64,000 nt of DNA from Atriophallophorus winterbourni. Taxonomy: Eukaryota; Platyhelminthes; Trematoda; Plagiorchiida; Microphallidae. The DNA is taken from the NCBI GenBank assembly GCA_013407085.1, contig JACCGJ010014754.1, forward strand, positions 1-64,000, written 5' to 3'. The position numbers and the translations under genes are program-made. This document shows positions 43,025-55,467 of the stretch, piece after piece. The notes below the pieces were generated by a model, which saw nothing but the letters and a program-made list of their open reading frames with translations, was not told where the DNA came from and searched no databases. How positions within the stretch are numbered: position 1 is the stretch's first letter; every line of letters starts with the position of its first letter.

Positions 43025-44160
43025 AAAGTTCAAAGTAATTCAAACATTTAATGGTCCAAAAAGCAAATACTTCACAGTAACACAGATTAAAAATATGGGG
43101 AATGCATAAAAACAACACAAATGTTTTATCCATATGGAAAGTCAGCACGTGTATTCAGGTGCGAGGTTGGATTTGGTCAACATATACTTGTCAAGTTCAG
43201 CCTTGAACAGTTCAGGCTTGTTGCGCAAATGATATGTGGGGGCAGGAGTTCCATATAACACAACAAACTCTGACAGCAAAGAAAAACCTTCGACAATTTG
43301 ATCTTGAGTGTGGAATAATCAACTTTTAGCCCTGCGATCTGCTACCACGTTCTTCTTGCCGATGAAACAGGTGTTCAAGTGGGTGATCCACTGTATGCAG
43401 TATGTTGAACAACAGGATCAAGTCACCCCTGAGACGACGGTATGAAAAATCAAAGAGGTTTAGAGTTGCAATCCGCTCCTCCTATGGCCTGTTGTATAGA
43501 CCGTTCACTAGTTTTGTAGCGCGGTGGTATACTCGTGCAGCAAGGTCATGTCATTTTGTAACCATGGGGACCATGCTTGAACAGCATACTCCATTGTTTG
43601 TCTGATATAGGTGTTAATTATACATGGGAGTATCTGCTTCGAGAAACGACCAAAGATCCTTCTGTGCATTCCTAAGCTTTGTCAGGACGTTTTGTATACA
43701 ACAGAACACTGCCGTGAAGATTTCAAGTTACTGCTAATCCACATGCCCTGGTCTTTCTCTTTAGTAACCCATGAAAGTTGTTGAGATCCCAGAGAGTATA
43801 TGAATTCGAATGATTTACCCACGTTTAACATTTTACATTTTTGGATGTTGAATGGAAGGCAGATCCACAAGGACCAATTATGAAGTGCTTCGAGATCTTT
43901 TTGGAGAATTTGGCAATCTTCTATGGTGCGTATGCTAGTCCAGACTTTGAGGTCATCCGCAAATGAAATGATTTTGCTGTGTAAGATTTCGGGTTAATCG
44001 TTCGCGTACACGAGGAAGAGTATTGGCCCTAAGACTGAGCCTCGAGGTACGTCACTTGTAACGTCTACTGGACTGGATAGTGCCCCATTAACTCTAACCC
44101 TTATAACTCTACCAGTCAAGTAATCCTTTATCCAGGCCAATGCATGTAAAATGTTTTTTC
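43025..44160 (-). pseudogene. CR1-like element, family 5, 3' fragment 2
   Basis: A longer copy of the unit at 40.85 kb. The minus strand covers the RT from the strand after the first catalytic block to the C-terminus, broken by several frameshifts. Around 44050 GASLGP-type and around 43990 LYVYAND-type remnants flank a decayed catalytic region; 43870-43682 gives LPFNIQKCKMLNVGK and WVTKEKDQGMWISSNLK. The 3' UTR and tail match fragment 1. Confidence 0.75.
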
Positions 44161-44384
44161 AAGCTCGCGTGTAAAACGAGGGCACTGATGATTTTCAGTA
44201 AACTGTGGCTAACACATAATTATTGTGTATAAAATTTCGTATCTTCGCTTTGAATATTACTTCAATCGATGATGCCACAATTTCTGGTGGTAAACTGATC
44301 CAGGGAAAGCTTGCACAAACTGAATAACAGTTCAGACAACAGTTGAATCAAGAATGTGTCATTTGAAGGCAGATACGATGATTG

Positions 44385-44805
44385 CGTGTGGGGAGATTGG
44401 AACCAATTTTGAATAGGTATAAGAGTGGGCGGAAGGCGTTTGGACTATTGGTTATGTCAGAATTATGTCATTTCGGATGCGCCTGTGCCCGAGAGAGTGC
44501 ACAGTCTGAGTCTAGCCAATCGCGGCTCAACGGGTCGATTATACAATCCGGCAATAATTTTAGTTATTTTATGATAAATCCTCTGGAGTGGCGAGGTGGC
44601 AAGCGTTTGAATGCTAAGTGCATAGGAGAACGCGATTGAATTTCCGGTCTGTAACATTTGACACTCATATAAATTAAAGAGTATTTTGTTCTGGGGCAAC
44701 GTATCCAGTTCTCCTCGTAAAACTGGCCAATTTTCAATAGAGTTGACCTTCATCCAAAGTTGCACATCATAAGAGAAACGTACAATTTTACACATTACCA
44801 ACTGA
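44385..44805 (-). pseudogene. CR1-like RT fragment with internal deletion
   Basis: The minus strand joins SYDVQLWMKVNSIENWPVL and FNLYECQMLQTGNS (palm/thumb) directly to LQRIYHKITKIIAGLYNRP (C-terminus), so about 100 codons are missing in frame. Truncated at both ends; it abuts the tail of the next element at 44863. Confidence 0.65.
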
Positions 44806-44996
44806 GTTAGAATAATAATAGGAACAGCATTGAATCGAGTACTGAACCTTCAAAAGTGAGAAGAATCAAGAATCAAGAATCAAGATTTTATGGTGATAAA
44901 AATCTAATGCTTCACACGTACCGTTGGATGACAACTATTGCAAAAAGAAAAATTTAATCAAAATCACTGTTAATATTTTTCTGGGTTCATGTTGCT

Positions 44997-47876
44997 TCAA
45001 TACACCGGGCCAAATTCAGGGTTTTGTTTGACGTATGCATCCAATTTCGATTTGAAAACATCAATTGTCGTTGCATTCACAACATCTTGCGGTAGCGCAT
45101 TCCATAGAAAGCAGATACGCACAGAGAAGAAATAGCGACGACAATCAAGTCTTGAGTGCGGTATTTCGAGGCAACACGAGTGACTGCGTGTATTTCGAGG
45201 GGAGTTTACTTTTATTAGTTCGCTAAGCGGATGGTTTTCGATCCGCAGTATCTTGTAAGCCAGAATCAGGTCGATCCTCATTCGTCTTCGTGTAAAATCA
45301 CGCAAACCAAGGATGGCCATTCGCTCTTGATACGGGACCCGCTGCATCCCTTCAACTAACTTTGTAGCTTTGTGGTATATTCGATTCAGGATCTCGATGT
45401 CTTTACGCAACCACGGTGCCCAGGCTGGGATCAAATAATCCATCGTTGGATGGATGTAAGTATTTAAAATACGAGGAATTGTTTTGGGTGAGAACCGTCC
45501 GAAAATTCTTCTCAGGATTCCTAATATACCACATGCCCGATTAAACACTTTTCTACAATGCATATTCGGTTTCAGGTTATTAGTAATCCAAATTCCGAGG
45601 TCCTTTTCAGCGGTGGTCCAATTTAGGATATCGTGGCCTAGATGGTATGTATATTCGCAGTTACGGCCAAGCTGTAACATATGACATTTACGTAGGCTGA
45701 AAGGCATTTGATTCTCTAGAGACCAGCGATACAGAACATCCAAGTCGTTTTGCAGCATTAAACAATCTTCATTAGATCGGATTTGCTTCCGTATTTTAAT
45801 GTCATCTGCAAAAAGAACGAGCTTGCATCGCACTATTTCAGTTATATCATTTATATATAACAGGAAAAGAATAGGTCCGAGCACTGAACCTTGAGGCACC
45901 CCGCTCGTGACATCGATACTTTTCGACAATACTCCGTCAATGCGAACTCGCACGTGCCGATCGGTCAGATAATCTGTTAGCCACGATAGTAAGTTACCTG
46001 TTATTCCATATCGCACTAGCTTTTGCAGAAGCAAGCTGTGGTCGACCTTGTCAAAAGCCTTTGAAATATCAATATAACAAGCATGTACCGTATAGCCTTG
46101 ATCGAGCGACATCGTCCAATCATTTAGTGTGATCAGTAAATTCGAAAGACAAGATCTGGTCCGGCGGAACCCGTGTTGTGCTGCTGACAAAAGACCTCGT
46201 GCTTCAAGCTGACCCACAATACATTCAGATATAATGCGCTCCATAATTTTTAAAATACATGGTAGCATCGTTACAGGTCTGTAATTTGCTGCGTCAGAAC
46301 GACTGCCACCTTTATAAATTGGTGTTACCACACCCGCTTTCCAAGCCAAAGGTACACAACCTTCACCAAGACTCTGGATGAAAACCGCAGCTAAGCTATT
46401 TGAAAGCTCTCTATAACACACATGAAGAATCGCTGGGGTAATATTGTCCTCCCCGGGAGATTTCTTTGTATTCAATCGACGTAAATGTCGCTCTACCACC
46501 AGTTGATCGATCACGGGCTCAGTTAGTGGTTCTACAGTGTTTGATAATTCATGATGCAATAATTGCTTTTTAGGGCAGTAGACTTGAGAGTAAAAGCACG
46601 CAAGCGCATCCGCCGTCTCTTGGACTGTGACAGTCAAACCTTCTTCTGTCATGATCGGGAAAACACCTGGTTTAACTTTGGTTCTGTCATTCACAATTTT
46701 GTACAATAGTTTCGGATTCGCTTCCATTCGTTCCACCATATGTTGCTGGTACTGTTTTTTGTCCTGCCGAATTAGGGTGGTGACTCTGTTACGTATTCTG
46801 CAAAATTGTAACCAAGATGTAGGGGTGACGTTATTGCAATGAGTAACCCAAGCACGCCTTTTCAATGAAATCCATTTTCTAGTTCTGCTGCGAACAGAGA
46901 AACGGAGGGTGTGGACATCTTTCCTCTGAATATATCGAGATTTCGACTGGATTTGCATCTGAAGGTAGTTTATCAGAGAGTTATAATGTGTATTTGAGTC
47001 ACTAGAATCAAGTTGAACATCATTCAGCTCACAAAGTGCTTCCTTGAGTCTCCAAAAGTCGACTCTACGGATGATTTTAGATTCGTCACTGTGTCTCGAT
47101 GCACTGCAGACATAATCGAACACGAGCATCACATGGTCACTCCGTCCCAATGGAGCTTCATAGTGTACTAATTCAATAGCTGATTCGTTAGAAGTCAAAA
47201 CTAGGTCCAGAACAGAGGGCCGGTCTGTCCCTCGCATTCGTGTGTGGTTGCAAACGTGATTGTACAGGGGGACTAGATCAAATACTTCTTGAAATTTGTG
47301 TTCCAGTGAGTTAATTGGGTGTTGATTTCTCGAGTATAGCTGCGGGAGGTTGAAATCCCCCATAATCAATATTTGAGCATGTGGCCGAGCGCTGATGCGC
47401 TGAAGTCTTTCAACTAACACATCATTATGATCGACGGTCGAAGTTGGTGAGCGATATATAACCCCAATTGTACAGCTCTCACCAGATTCCAGGTCAAGTG
47501 AACACCACAGCGTGTCTGTGAGTGAAAGATCAGTATCTGCAATGATATTAACATTGAGGCGCTTGTGATAATACAATGCAACGCCGCCTCCCGGGCCATC
47601 ACGGTCATGACGAAAAAGTGTCATATTAGGGATTGAGAGTTCACTGTCCGTCATACTGGGCTGATACCAGGTTTCCGTCACAGCAATAAGGTCAGGGGAC
47701 TGTTCTACACAGATATCAATGAGTTCTGCCAGCTTGTTGACTAAACATTGAGCATTAGTATATATACATTTGATCGATACGACTCGGTGTAGCGATGAAT
47801 CAGGTGATATGAGGTAAGGGGTAGGACAATGTGATGCCAGATCTGGCTTAACAGTAAGTGCTCGTGAACTTGTGGG
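44997..47876 (-). CDS. ORF2 endonuclease-reverse transcriptase of family 2, open throughout
   Basis: Open for 960 codons. Endonuclease (about residues 20-290): YTNAQCL, TETWYQP, GVIYRSP, GDFNLPQL and SDHVMLVFDY provide the expected Asn, Glu, Tyr, Asp/Asn and Asp-His residues. RT (about 430-720): YKGGSRSDAANYRPV, QHGFRRTRSC, YIDISKAFDKV, GVPQGSVLG and LFADDIKI, so both catalytic aspartate positions are intact. A C-terminal region (RIYHKATKLV, HSRLDCRRYFFSVRIC) ends at 44997. Known function: nicks the target and reverse transcribes the element RNA. The frame follows a TAG at 47879-47877 and contains no ATG before the endonuclease core, whereas the 55.46-kb relative starts with ATGA overlapping the ORF1 stop. 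So the start appears lost although the enzyme is intact. Confidence 0.85.
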   Translation of the reverse strand, partial: PTSSRALTVKPDLASHCPTPYLISPDSSLHRVVSIKCIYTNAQCLVNKLAELIDICVEQSPDLIAVTETWYQPSMTDSELSIPNMTLFRHDRDGPGGGVALYYHKRLNVNIIADTDLSLTDTLWCSLDLESGESCTIGVIYRSPTSTVDHNDVLVERLQRISARPHAQILIMGDFNLPQLYSRNQHPINSLEHKFQEVFDLVPLYNHVCNHTRMRGTDRPSVLDLVLTSNESAIELVHYEAPLGRSDHVMLVFDYVCSASRHSDESKIIRRVDFWRLKEALCELNDVQLDSSDSNTHYNSLINYLQMQIQSKSRYIQRKDVHTLRFSVRSRTRKWISLKRRAWVTHCNNVTPTSWLQFCRIRNRVTTLIRQDKKQYQQHMVERMEANPKLLYKIVNDRTKVKPGVFPIMTEEGLTVTVQETADALACFYSQVYCPKKQLLHHELSNTVEPLTEPVIDQLVVERHLRRLNTKKSPGEDNITPAILHVCYRELSNSLAAVFIQSLGEGCVPLAWKAGVVTPIYKGGSRSDAANYRPVTMLPCILKIMERIISECIVGQLEARGLLSAAQHGFRRTRSCLSNLLITLNDWTMSLDQGYTVHACYIDISKAFDKVDHSLLLQKLVRYGITGNLLSWLTDYLTDRHVRVRIDGVLSKSIDVTSGVPQGSVLGPILFLLYINDITEIVRCKLVLFADDIKIRKQIRSNEDCLMLQNDLDVLYRWSLENQMPFSLRKCHMLQLGRNCEYTYHLGHDILNWTTAEKDLGIWITNNLKPNMHCRKVFNRACGILGILRRIFGRFSPKTIPRILNTYIHPTMDYLIPAWAPWLRKDIEILNRIYHKATKLVEGMQRVPYQERMAILGLRDFTRRRMRIDLILAYKILRIENHPLSELIKVNSPRNTRSHSCCLEIPHSRLDCRRYFFSVRICFLWNALPQDVVNATTIDVFKSKLDAYVKQNPEFGPVY

Positions 47877-47880
47877 CTAG

Positions 47881-49231
47881 TTATTGCGCTCCAACAGTTT
47901 GAATCAACATTTTGTTCCGTGTATGATGTACTCGGTCCGACTCGGTTTGAGCCGGACCCACTACGTTTTTTGATGTATTGATTGCTTCCGTTTCGGTGGG
48001 AACGCTGCCGTCTACCGCCCCCAGCCGCGAGTGTGTCTCACTCATGGTACTTGGTCTCGGTGGACAAAGTCTAATGTCTTTCGGTAAAGCACGTTTTGCT
48101 TTTTTCCATTCGGACTTGACAAATTCAGCCATGTCGCTAGTTAAAAAGGTAATCCTGAGAGGTTTCGGTCCGTCTCCTTTATAGTTTATTGAAAAAGGCA
48201 CCCGGAAAGTGTCAGTGATCACAACGTTAGAAATATTAAGCAAAGACGCAATGTAACGCCACTGCTTGAAGTCATGATCTGCTGTTTCCTGTCCCGATGC
48301 TTCAGTGGTATTTTCTGGTACCCCAAGTAGAACCATACTCCGCGATACCGTTTTTCCTTAGTGTTTGAGGCACCCTTTCGTTCCCACCATGGCACATCAG
48401 GATATATCCGGCAATTTGAATTCGGATCCGTCTTTAGTCGGTATGAATTTAGCAGTATGATTTCGATATCAGCCACGCACTTCAGTGTAACTCTTATTAA
48501 CCGAGGTTGATCACTATAACGTGAGGTGGAATGGCGAGTTAGACGAATCAATTTGTCAGGAGTAACATGCTCAATTTGCAATTGTTGACAAATTTGAGAC
48601 CATATATCGAGGTCGTGTTTGTGTTTTCTATCTAACTAGCTCTCGCCGGACTCTTTAACATTCGTACATATTACGCTTAACGAATGAGAATGCTTGTCGC
48701 GTGTCCGGTCATTCTTCATAGAATGTGAGGCTTTTGATTTAGGTTTAGTGTGCCAGGCTCAGATTGTGCAGCGGAGGTCGACCGCAAAAGCATTTCTCTG
48801 TATGATTTTTGTACCACCGGGGGCGTTTCAGTTGGTGCCGAATCGGTGCAGATAACATTAAGCGAAGTATTTTTCGTGGCAGCTTTGGCCAAAGGAGCGT
48901 TCGACGTAGACGGTTTCTGCTTCAAGGCCTTTTTAAGTATCACTTCAGTATCGCGTAATTTAACCTTTTTAGAAGCAGACTGTGGTGGTGAGGTCGAGCG
49001 TAATCGAGTATTCAATTCAAAAGATTTAGATGCGATTATTAGTTGTAGGGTAATCTTCAAACTATCTAGTTCCTTTTCCATTATCGACAATCTGTTCTCA
49101 ATTGTGTTAGCCTCGTTTCCAGCGGAAGATATTGTACGCTTGCGATCACCATTCACGATTGAATCCCTACAGGCGTTACAGAAATAGCAAACGGACGGTT
49201 GACGATAACCGAAAAACCGGTAGTCGAACAA
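47881..49231 (-). pseudogene. ORF1 of family 2, frameshifted
   Basis: The N-terminal piece (49231-48716) starts inside the zinc finger (VCYFCNAC) and continues with a probable coiled coil (NRLSIMEKELDSLKITLQ) and a Lys/Ser-rich linker. The second piece (to 48219) has TPDKLIRLTRH, RLIRVTLKCVADIEIILL and YPDVPWWER, matching ORF1 at 54.6-55.4 kb. The third (48336-47881) has VVITDTFRVP and PLRITFLTSDMAEFV. At least two frameshifts separate them. Expected role: RNA-binding particle protein. The stop TAA at 47883-47881 lies immediately before the open ORF2 frame. Confidence 0.75.
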
Positions 49232-49847
49232 CAGCTCAAAATTTTAGTTAATGGTTTCGGCGAAAACCATTAAAATATGGACAGCATACATAGTTTATTT
49301 GCGTGGCTTCGATGAAGGCAGAAAGCATCCCATTGCACATTGTTTCACATGAGTGATTTTCCATTTCCTCTAAGGAGAATGTAAATTAGGAACGTGTTCA
49401 GATGTACTAAATTCTGAGTAGAAATGGCTGTTTTATGACTATAAAGAAAGAAACTTTATCCCAACACTGCGATGGGAAAGGTCCATAAACATTTAACTTT
49501 GATGTATAAACGACACTGCTAGCGGCTCGTGCACATGCAGGGTAGAATTTTGGTCATAAAATGCGGAAATAACTCTCACAAAATGGAGCGGTTGTGTGGC
49601 AACGTTAGGTTTACGCAAACATGGATAAGGCACGACATATCGTAGCGTATCACTAAGCAATCTGGCAAGCTGTGTTTGTTGGACTCGCTTTTCTCACAAG
49701 AACGAAGTAGTTCAAGATTCAAGATTTTATGGTCACAAAAGCACATAGCTTCACAATTATCATATTCGAGTAAATATTCGTTCAGGAAAAAGGAATAAAA
49801 ATAATTATGTAATGTTAATTGTAGTCCAGTTGAAAACTTAACCTGAG

Positions 49848-52649
49848 TCAATACGCAGGTGTCGTTAAATCGTTTTTCAAAAAATAAGTGTCCAAATTTC
49901 GAATGAAAGTTTCGACGCTGGGAGTGATGACAATAGTTTCGGGGAGGGCATTCCATAGGAAACAGACACGACAGCGACAGCTGATACGGGAGTGGGGAAT
50001 TTGAAGTGTCACTGAGTGGCTCCTTGTATGTTGTGACTCACGGTTTTCGAATAAATTTTTTAAAGGACGATGTGCGGTATTTAATATTGTGTATGTTAGT
50101 ATCACATCACTTCAAAAGGCTTCTTTGAAAGGGATTAGGGAGTCTCAGTTTTTGCAATCGTTCCTCGTACTTTAGTTTCAGGAAACCACTTACAACTTTG
50201 GTTGCACAATGGTATATTTTATGAAGCAATAGTATATCCTTTTTAACCACGTAGTCCAAGCTTGTGATGCATTCTGCATAGTTGGAATTAAGTAGGGTGG
50301 GCAACGTTCCAGGCGAGAAGGTTCTGAAAATCCGTCGCGGCATACCTAGAAGCTTGGACTCACGGCTGCAGATGACCTCCCAATGCAGGCTGTTCTTCAG
50401 GCTGCGACATACACAGACTCCAAGATCCCTTTCCAACTCGGTCCAGCTCAAAATCGTCTGCCCAAGTGATATTTGTACTGGAATGGCTTATCGATTTGCA
50501 ACACCTTGCATTTTTTGAGATTGAATGGCAGCTTATTCCGTCCTGACCATTCACGGAGAGCATCTAAATCACTTTACATTTGTACACAGTCCGCAGTTGA
50601 TTATATCGTGTCCAAAGTTTAATATCATCAGCAAAGAGAATCACCTTGTACGAGACCGTCTCAGGTAGGTCGTTGATGTAAGCCAATAAAAGTACTGGCC
50701 CGACGACGGAACCTTGCGGTACGTCACTGGAAGCATCAATAACCCGTGATTGTACCCAGTTTATTCGAACGATCGCCTTGCGCCCACTGAGGAAACTTTC
50801 AAGCCATTGGAGTAGCTGTCCGCTGATACCCATCTACTTCAGCTTTTGTAGTAGTCGAAAGTGATCAACTCGGTCGAAAGCTTTCGACATATGCAGATAG
50901 TAAGCGTGGATGCTAACTCCTTCGTCAACCGCTTGGGACCAGTCGTTTAACACCGTCAACAAGTTTGTCAAGCATAAGCGAGATTTAGGAAAACAATGTT
51001 GCGCTACAGATATTATATTTTGTGATTCCGAGTGATGAACTAACTTTTCAGTCACTATACTTTCTAGAACTTTGGATATCACAGGGATTAATGTGACAGC
51101 ACGGTATTTTACAGAATCTGAACGTCTAACACCTTGGTAGATGAGTGAAATTGCCTCTGTCTTCCACTCTGTTGGCACCACTCCATCGGTTAGAGAATGT
51201 TTAAACAATTCACTTAATGGTTCACAAAGCTGCTGATCACAGAATTTCAGTAGAGTCGGAGTTATTCCGTCCGTTCCAGGGGATTTTCTAGAATTCATTC
51301 GACACAAATGTTGTTGTATAATTTCTGAATTGATCTCGATCTCAGTCAGCTGTTGCGTCACAGTTGATGGCGGTAATTCTTCATTCGATCTAATCGTTAA
51401 TGGACAAAATACTTTAGCATAAATTTGAGCGTCAGCATCAGCTGTTTCCTTTGCTGAAACCGTTAATCCATTGTCAGTAAGAACAGGAAACACCCCGGGT
51501 TTCACGCTCGATCGAGTATTGACAATCCGATATATTAATTTATGATTTCCCTCCATTTTCAAAGATAGAATGCGATGGTAATTTCGCTTGTCTTCGTTGA
51601 TGAGAATGTTCACATTGTTTCGAATTCTGAAAAATTGTTGCCAGGATGCATTAGTCCTGGTATTTATGTGTGGAACCCAAGCAGAGTTCCTTTACCCGAT
51701 CTATTTTATGAGCGACTTCGCAGCTTGAAGCGAAAGTCGCTTACCAGTCGTTCATCAACAAATCGCGAATTTTTATATATGTTTGACCTAAGTCTGTTTG
51801 TGAGTGCGCTGCAATGTTTTTCCATGTTGTGTTAATCAAGCACTCATCAATTTATTAACCCAACCGCATCGCGTAAACTCACGTAGTCGGACTCACATAC
51901 TCGTCTAGCGCTGCATACATATTCAAAGGCTAACACAAGATACCCATTCCGACCGAGGGTGGCAATGTAGTCAACACACTCAACTGTTGTTGTCTCGGAA
52001 GTAAGGATTAAATCCAAAACGAGTGGTAATTTTGATCGTCTTCCGTGAGTAAAGTCGGACACATGGTTATGCAGTGGAAGCATGTCGATCAGCTCACGGA
52101 ATTTATCATCAAGTGTGTGTAGAGGATGATATGATCTGGTAAAAAGATGAGGAAGGTTGAAGTCCCCAATCAACATTAATTGGGAGTTTCGTATCTCTCC
52201 GGCGTAGTATAGAGCCTCTAATAATCTGTCGTTTTGAGCATCCGTCAAGGTCGGAGGGCGATGTATTATGCCAATGATGCAGTCGTCCTGTGACTCGTGT
52301 AAGGCTACACCAGAGGGTATCTTCTGATTCCTGGGTTGGGATTATGAATCATAATGCACTGAAGTCGTTTGTGACAGTATAGAGCCACACCACCAACTTT
52401 TCGTGGGCGATCGTTCCGTAATAGCATGATGTTGGGGATCAACAGTTCGCTTTCAGTCCAACAACATTGAAACCATGTTTCAGTAGCAGTGACGAGGTCG
52501 GGTGAGTATCGTTTGCACAACACGGTTAGCTCAGCCAATTTATCGAACAAACTTTGGGTATTCGTATAGAGACACTTTAGTGAGCATTTAGCATGTAACA
52601 ATGAGTCAGAAACAGTATTTATTGGTTCGACGCTGTCAACACCGGACAT
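49848..52649 (-). pseudogene. ORF2 of family 3, multiply frameshifted
   Basis: Endonuclease pieces: CLYTNTQSLFDKL and ATETWFQ (52649-52305), GDFNLPHLF (52248-51847). RT pieces: SRKSPGTDGITP, YKAVTL-like KYRAVTLIPV and HMSKAFDRV (51613-50834; family has DISKAFD, so the catalytic Asp position reads His-Met), DVPQGSVVGP and LFADDIKLW (50833-50564), then C-terminal pieces to 49848. At least six frame breaks. Inactive. Confidence 0.8.
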
Positions 52650-53488
52650 TTGTCGTTTTTTGAAACAAGTTAAGGTATTTTCGCTGGCGACTTAGTGTAA
52701 GTCTCAGATGATTTTGCAATGGAACGCTGCAATTTGACCACAGCAACGACTCTGGGATTGCACAATCTAACATTTTCAGGTAATCCGTTTCTGTAAAATT
52801 GTAGTTCGAATTGGACAGCATGTACCATGCTACTTGAGAAAAATGTAACCAAGTGGATTTGAGCCTTTTCCTTGATAGTTTGGCGAACAAGGTATACTGT
52901 ACGTGTCGATGACTACAGAATTTGGGGAACCGATAGTCTCGTCAATAAATGACCTCTGTTTACGATCGTGCTCTTTTCTTTCATAAACCGTTGTGGCCCC
53001 TGTATTTTCTGAAACGTCAAACAAATAATACTCCTTGATGCTGCTCGATCCCGATCATTCGGTATTCGTTGTTTTTCCACGAAGCTACGTCAGCATATAT
53101 AAGGTGGGGTGAGTCACATTTTGCTCGGAGCAAATGCGAATTCAGTAGGTCATTTTCCATCCCCTTTTCTTTGGAAAAAGTGGTCTTAAGGAAACGTCGT
53201 TTGTCTTGAATCGGACTTCGGGTGACGAGCGAGCTGAGTTACCGACGCCGGGTGTATATCCTTTAAGCTAATTCGATTGCAAATACCTAACCAATTTTCA
53301 AGGTCATGTTTTTGCCTTGTTCGAAAGAGCGTAATTTCTGACTCAGTAATATTTTTGCAGATTACGCTTAAAGTTTTTTCGTGCTTTATAAAGTTTTTTG
53401 GCTCCTTATGATGTGAGACGGTTTTGCTCAGAACTTCATCTTCAGGCGTCAGTGCTCCCGTCAAACACTTAACTGCTTTAGTCACCAC
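52640..53488 (-). pseudogene. ORF1 of family 3, fragmentary
   Basis: Pieces in three frames: CNRISLKDIHPASVTQLAR (near 53.2 kb), matching the SPASLTRLLR region of ORF1 at 54.8 kb; IDTYSIPCSPNYQGKG (near 52.9 kb), matching the TDTFRVPFSINYKGDG block at 48.2 kb. The N-terminal zinc finger is not clear. Confidence 0.6.
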
Positions 53489-53560
53489 CTGGGCAAACGT
53501 TGGGTCGCAACTATATGGTGGGGAGTCCTGGCTAAAGTGTTCACCGTTTAATATGATGAT

Positions 53561-53990
53561 GACCGCGGTAAGCAGGGTTCGTTAGGTCCATCTTTATTAC
53601 ACCCGAATAAGCAGTCACAACACTCAGTTAAGGGAGCACATTTTGGCTAATTTTTGTCATTGATGTTTGAGCAACATCTATTTAAGGTTGAATTGCGTTG
53701 GCAATTGTATCTACCAAAATTGGTTTAAGTTTAAGAAGAAGCAGGCTACGGTATGGACGTACAAATTTGTGCTCGCATACTTTTGGATCTTATTGCTCGC
53801 TCTATTGACAGATCTAGACGGTTCTTATATCATTGAACGTGTCTCAACATTCTCATTCGGAATATACTATTTTCAAGTCGGAGAAACGTGAATTCTTTGA
53901 AATCAAAATTTTCCAGTTTCTACCCAACATTGCTATTTGAGATTTACTGACATTTATTTCAACACTGTCGGATCAAATCTCACAGAACAG
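53561..53990. other. Junction between family 3 (-) and family 1 (+) elements
   Basis: A Phe/Leu-rich 74-codon frame at 53667-53891 (+) has no motif; otherwise nothing recognised. The two elements face away from each other here. Confidence 0.4.
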
Positions 53991-54128
53991 CCTTTACGTG
54001 AAAGTGTACGCCATTTTACTGCATTGCACTGCATCGCATCCACTCGTTCTTTCACTCCACCGAGAGACCAATCAATAATCGACCGCTTCGCCCAGTGTAT
54101 CGACTCGATCTCGCTTAATTGTAACGAT

Positions 54129-55467
54129 GACCGACAACGTGACCTTAAACGGACCTGACGACGAGGCTTGTAAAAAGTGCAAACTTTGTCAAAGGTTGGT
54201 AAGTCCCAGATCGCGTCAAGTTAAATGTTACTTGTGTTTAATTGCTATTCATGCGAACTGTGAAAAGTATTTATCGCCTGAATCTGTGACTAATGATTAA
54301 TGAAAAATTACTAGGAATCTGCTATATATGTAATCCACGCAGATTGAAAGTAACTAGTGATTTATTAAGAGCCGAAAACTTTGATTCAATAATGGAAAGA
54401 CGCATGATCGCTGTAGAGGCGAACCTTAAACGGTTTGAAAACACGTTAGAGTCTTTCCATCATTTGCGTGTCAGAAAGCGCTGGAACCAGTTCTAAACGC
54501 AGTCCCTAACCACATTAACCACAAGTATTACAGGGAAGCGCTAACTACTACGGAAACGCTGATTTCTCCAGAAATCGACGAAAGTCCCTTCCAACAGCTC
54601 GGTACGACCGATTAGTCTGCGAATCAGACCTGTAGTCAAGTGAATGAAAGTGCTGAATTATCGAAGGATGTGCATAAGTTTAGACCGAAGAGTTTGAACA
54701 CTAAACCCCCCCAAAAGACAAACATTGAAGATCCAACGGTAATTTGTAGTAATCGCATTGAATCAACTTCGCCATCGCTAAAGCAACGCGAAGCAGATGA
54801 CAGGAAACAATGGAATGACCTTTGCAGAAGCTTAGGCATCACTGCCTCACCTGCGTCGCTGACGCGATTGCTTAGACCCCCGAACTCACCTTGTGCGAAC
54901 ACACCCAGGCTACTGCGTGTAGTGCTCATGTCCATCCAAGATGTTGAATATATGTTGCTCGCTTCATCCCTCTTAGTGATTGTGCAAATATTTCCGGACG
55001 TTCCGTGGGAAGAACGGCAAATTCGTCGTAATAATCCGGAACTAGCAAAAGAAGCTATGAATCGCCGAGCTGTTATAGTTCATGGTGTATCCATTTCAAA
55101 CGAAGTAGAATCCAGAAAACGTCTGCAACACAATTGCAGTGAATGGAGATTTTTACAAGAGATCCTAGGTTTAAAGGACATAATAACGACTCATGTTATG
55201 CGCCTTATACCGGAAAAAGAAACGCATCAGCCTCCTTCTCTCAAAATATCATTCCGCACAGACGAGATGAAGGACGGAATACTCGAGGTGTGGTATCAAT
55301 GCAGAAAATTTGCACCTCCTGAAATTCGTATTCGGGCTGTATACGACATAAAACGCACGAACACTATTGTTCCTGAAATGACTTCGCTACCAAGTCAATC
55401 AAATGCACCTGAGACAATAAACGTGGAGCAGCCGACTAATTCTGGGTCGGCGAATCCACTTCTATGA
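54129..55467 (+). pseudogene. ORF1 of family 1: zinc finger broken, C-terminal 275 codons open
   Basis: ATG at 54129 opens MTDN..., with CKLC, CYLC and HANC, then a TAA at 54297; the last pair (CYIC) follows in another frame at 54293-54496. After a further shift the frame 54640-55467 is open: it contains NDLCRSLGITASPASLTRLL, RLLRVVLMSIQDVEYMLL, FPDVPWEER and SLKISFRTDEM, the same order as ORF1 at 48 kb. Expected role: RNA binding. The stop TGA overlaps the ORF2 start as ATGA, an arrangement that suggests termination-reinitiation. Confidence 0.75.

Larger units (their letters stand above)
44863..49240 (-). mobile_element. CR1-like element, family 2, near complete
   Basis: The minus strand carries ORF1 (49231-47881, with frameshifts), ORF2 (47876-44997, uninterrupted), a short 3' UTR and three AATCAAG units at 44863-44886 as tail (ATTCTTG in sense). 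The 5' end of ORF1, including half of the zinc finger, is missing at about 49240. It is the best-preserved full endonuclease-RT in the window. Confidence 0.88.
49711..53560 (-). mobile_element. CR1-like element, family 3, decayed full-length copy
   Basis: Tail of TTCAAGA units at 49711-49725, then on the minus strand RT C-terminus, RT, endonuclease and ORF1 in order, with many frameshifts. The fragment at 1-808 is the same family (SWTExExDLGV start of the C-terminal region, same tail). Truncated or unrecognisable beyond about 53.56 kb. Confidence 0.82.
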
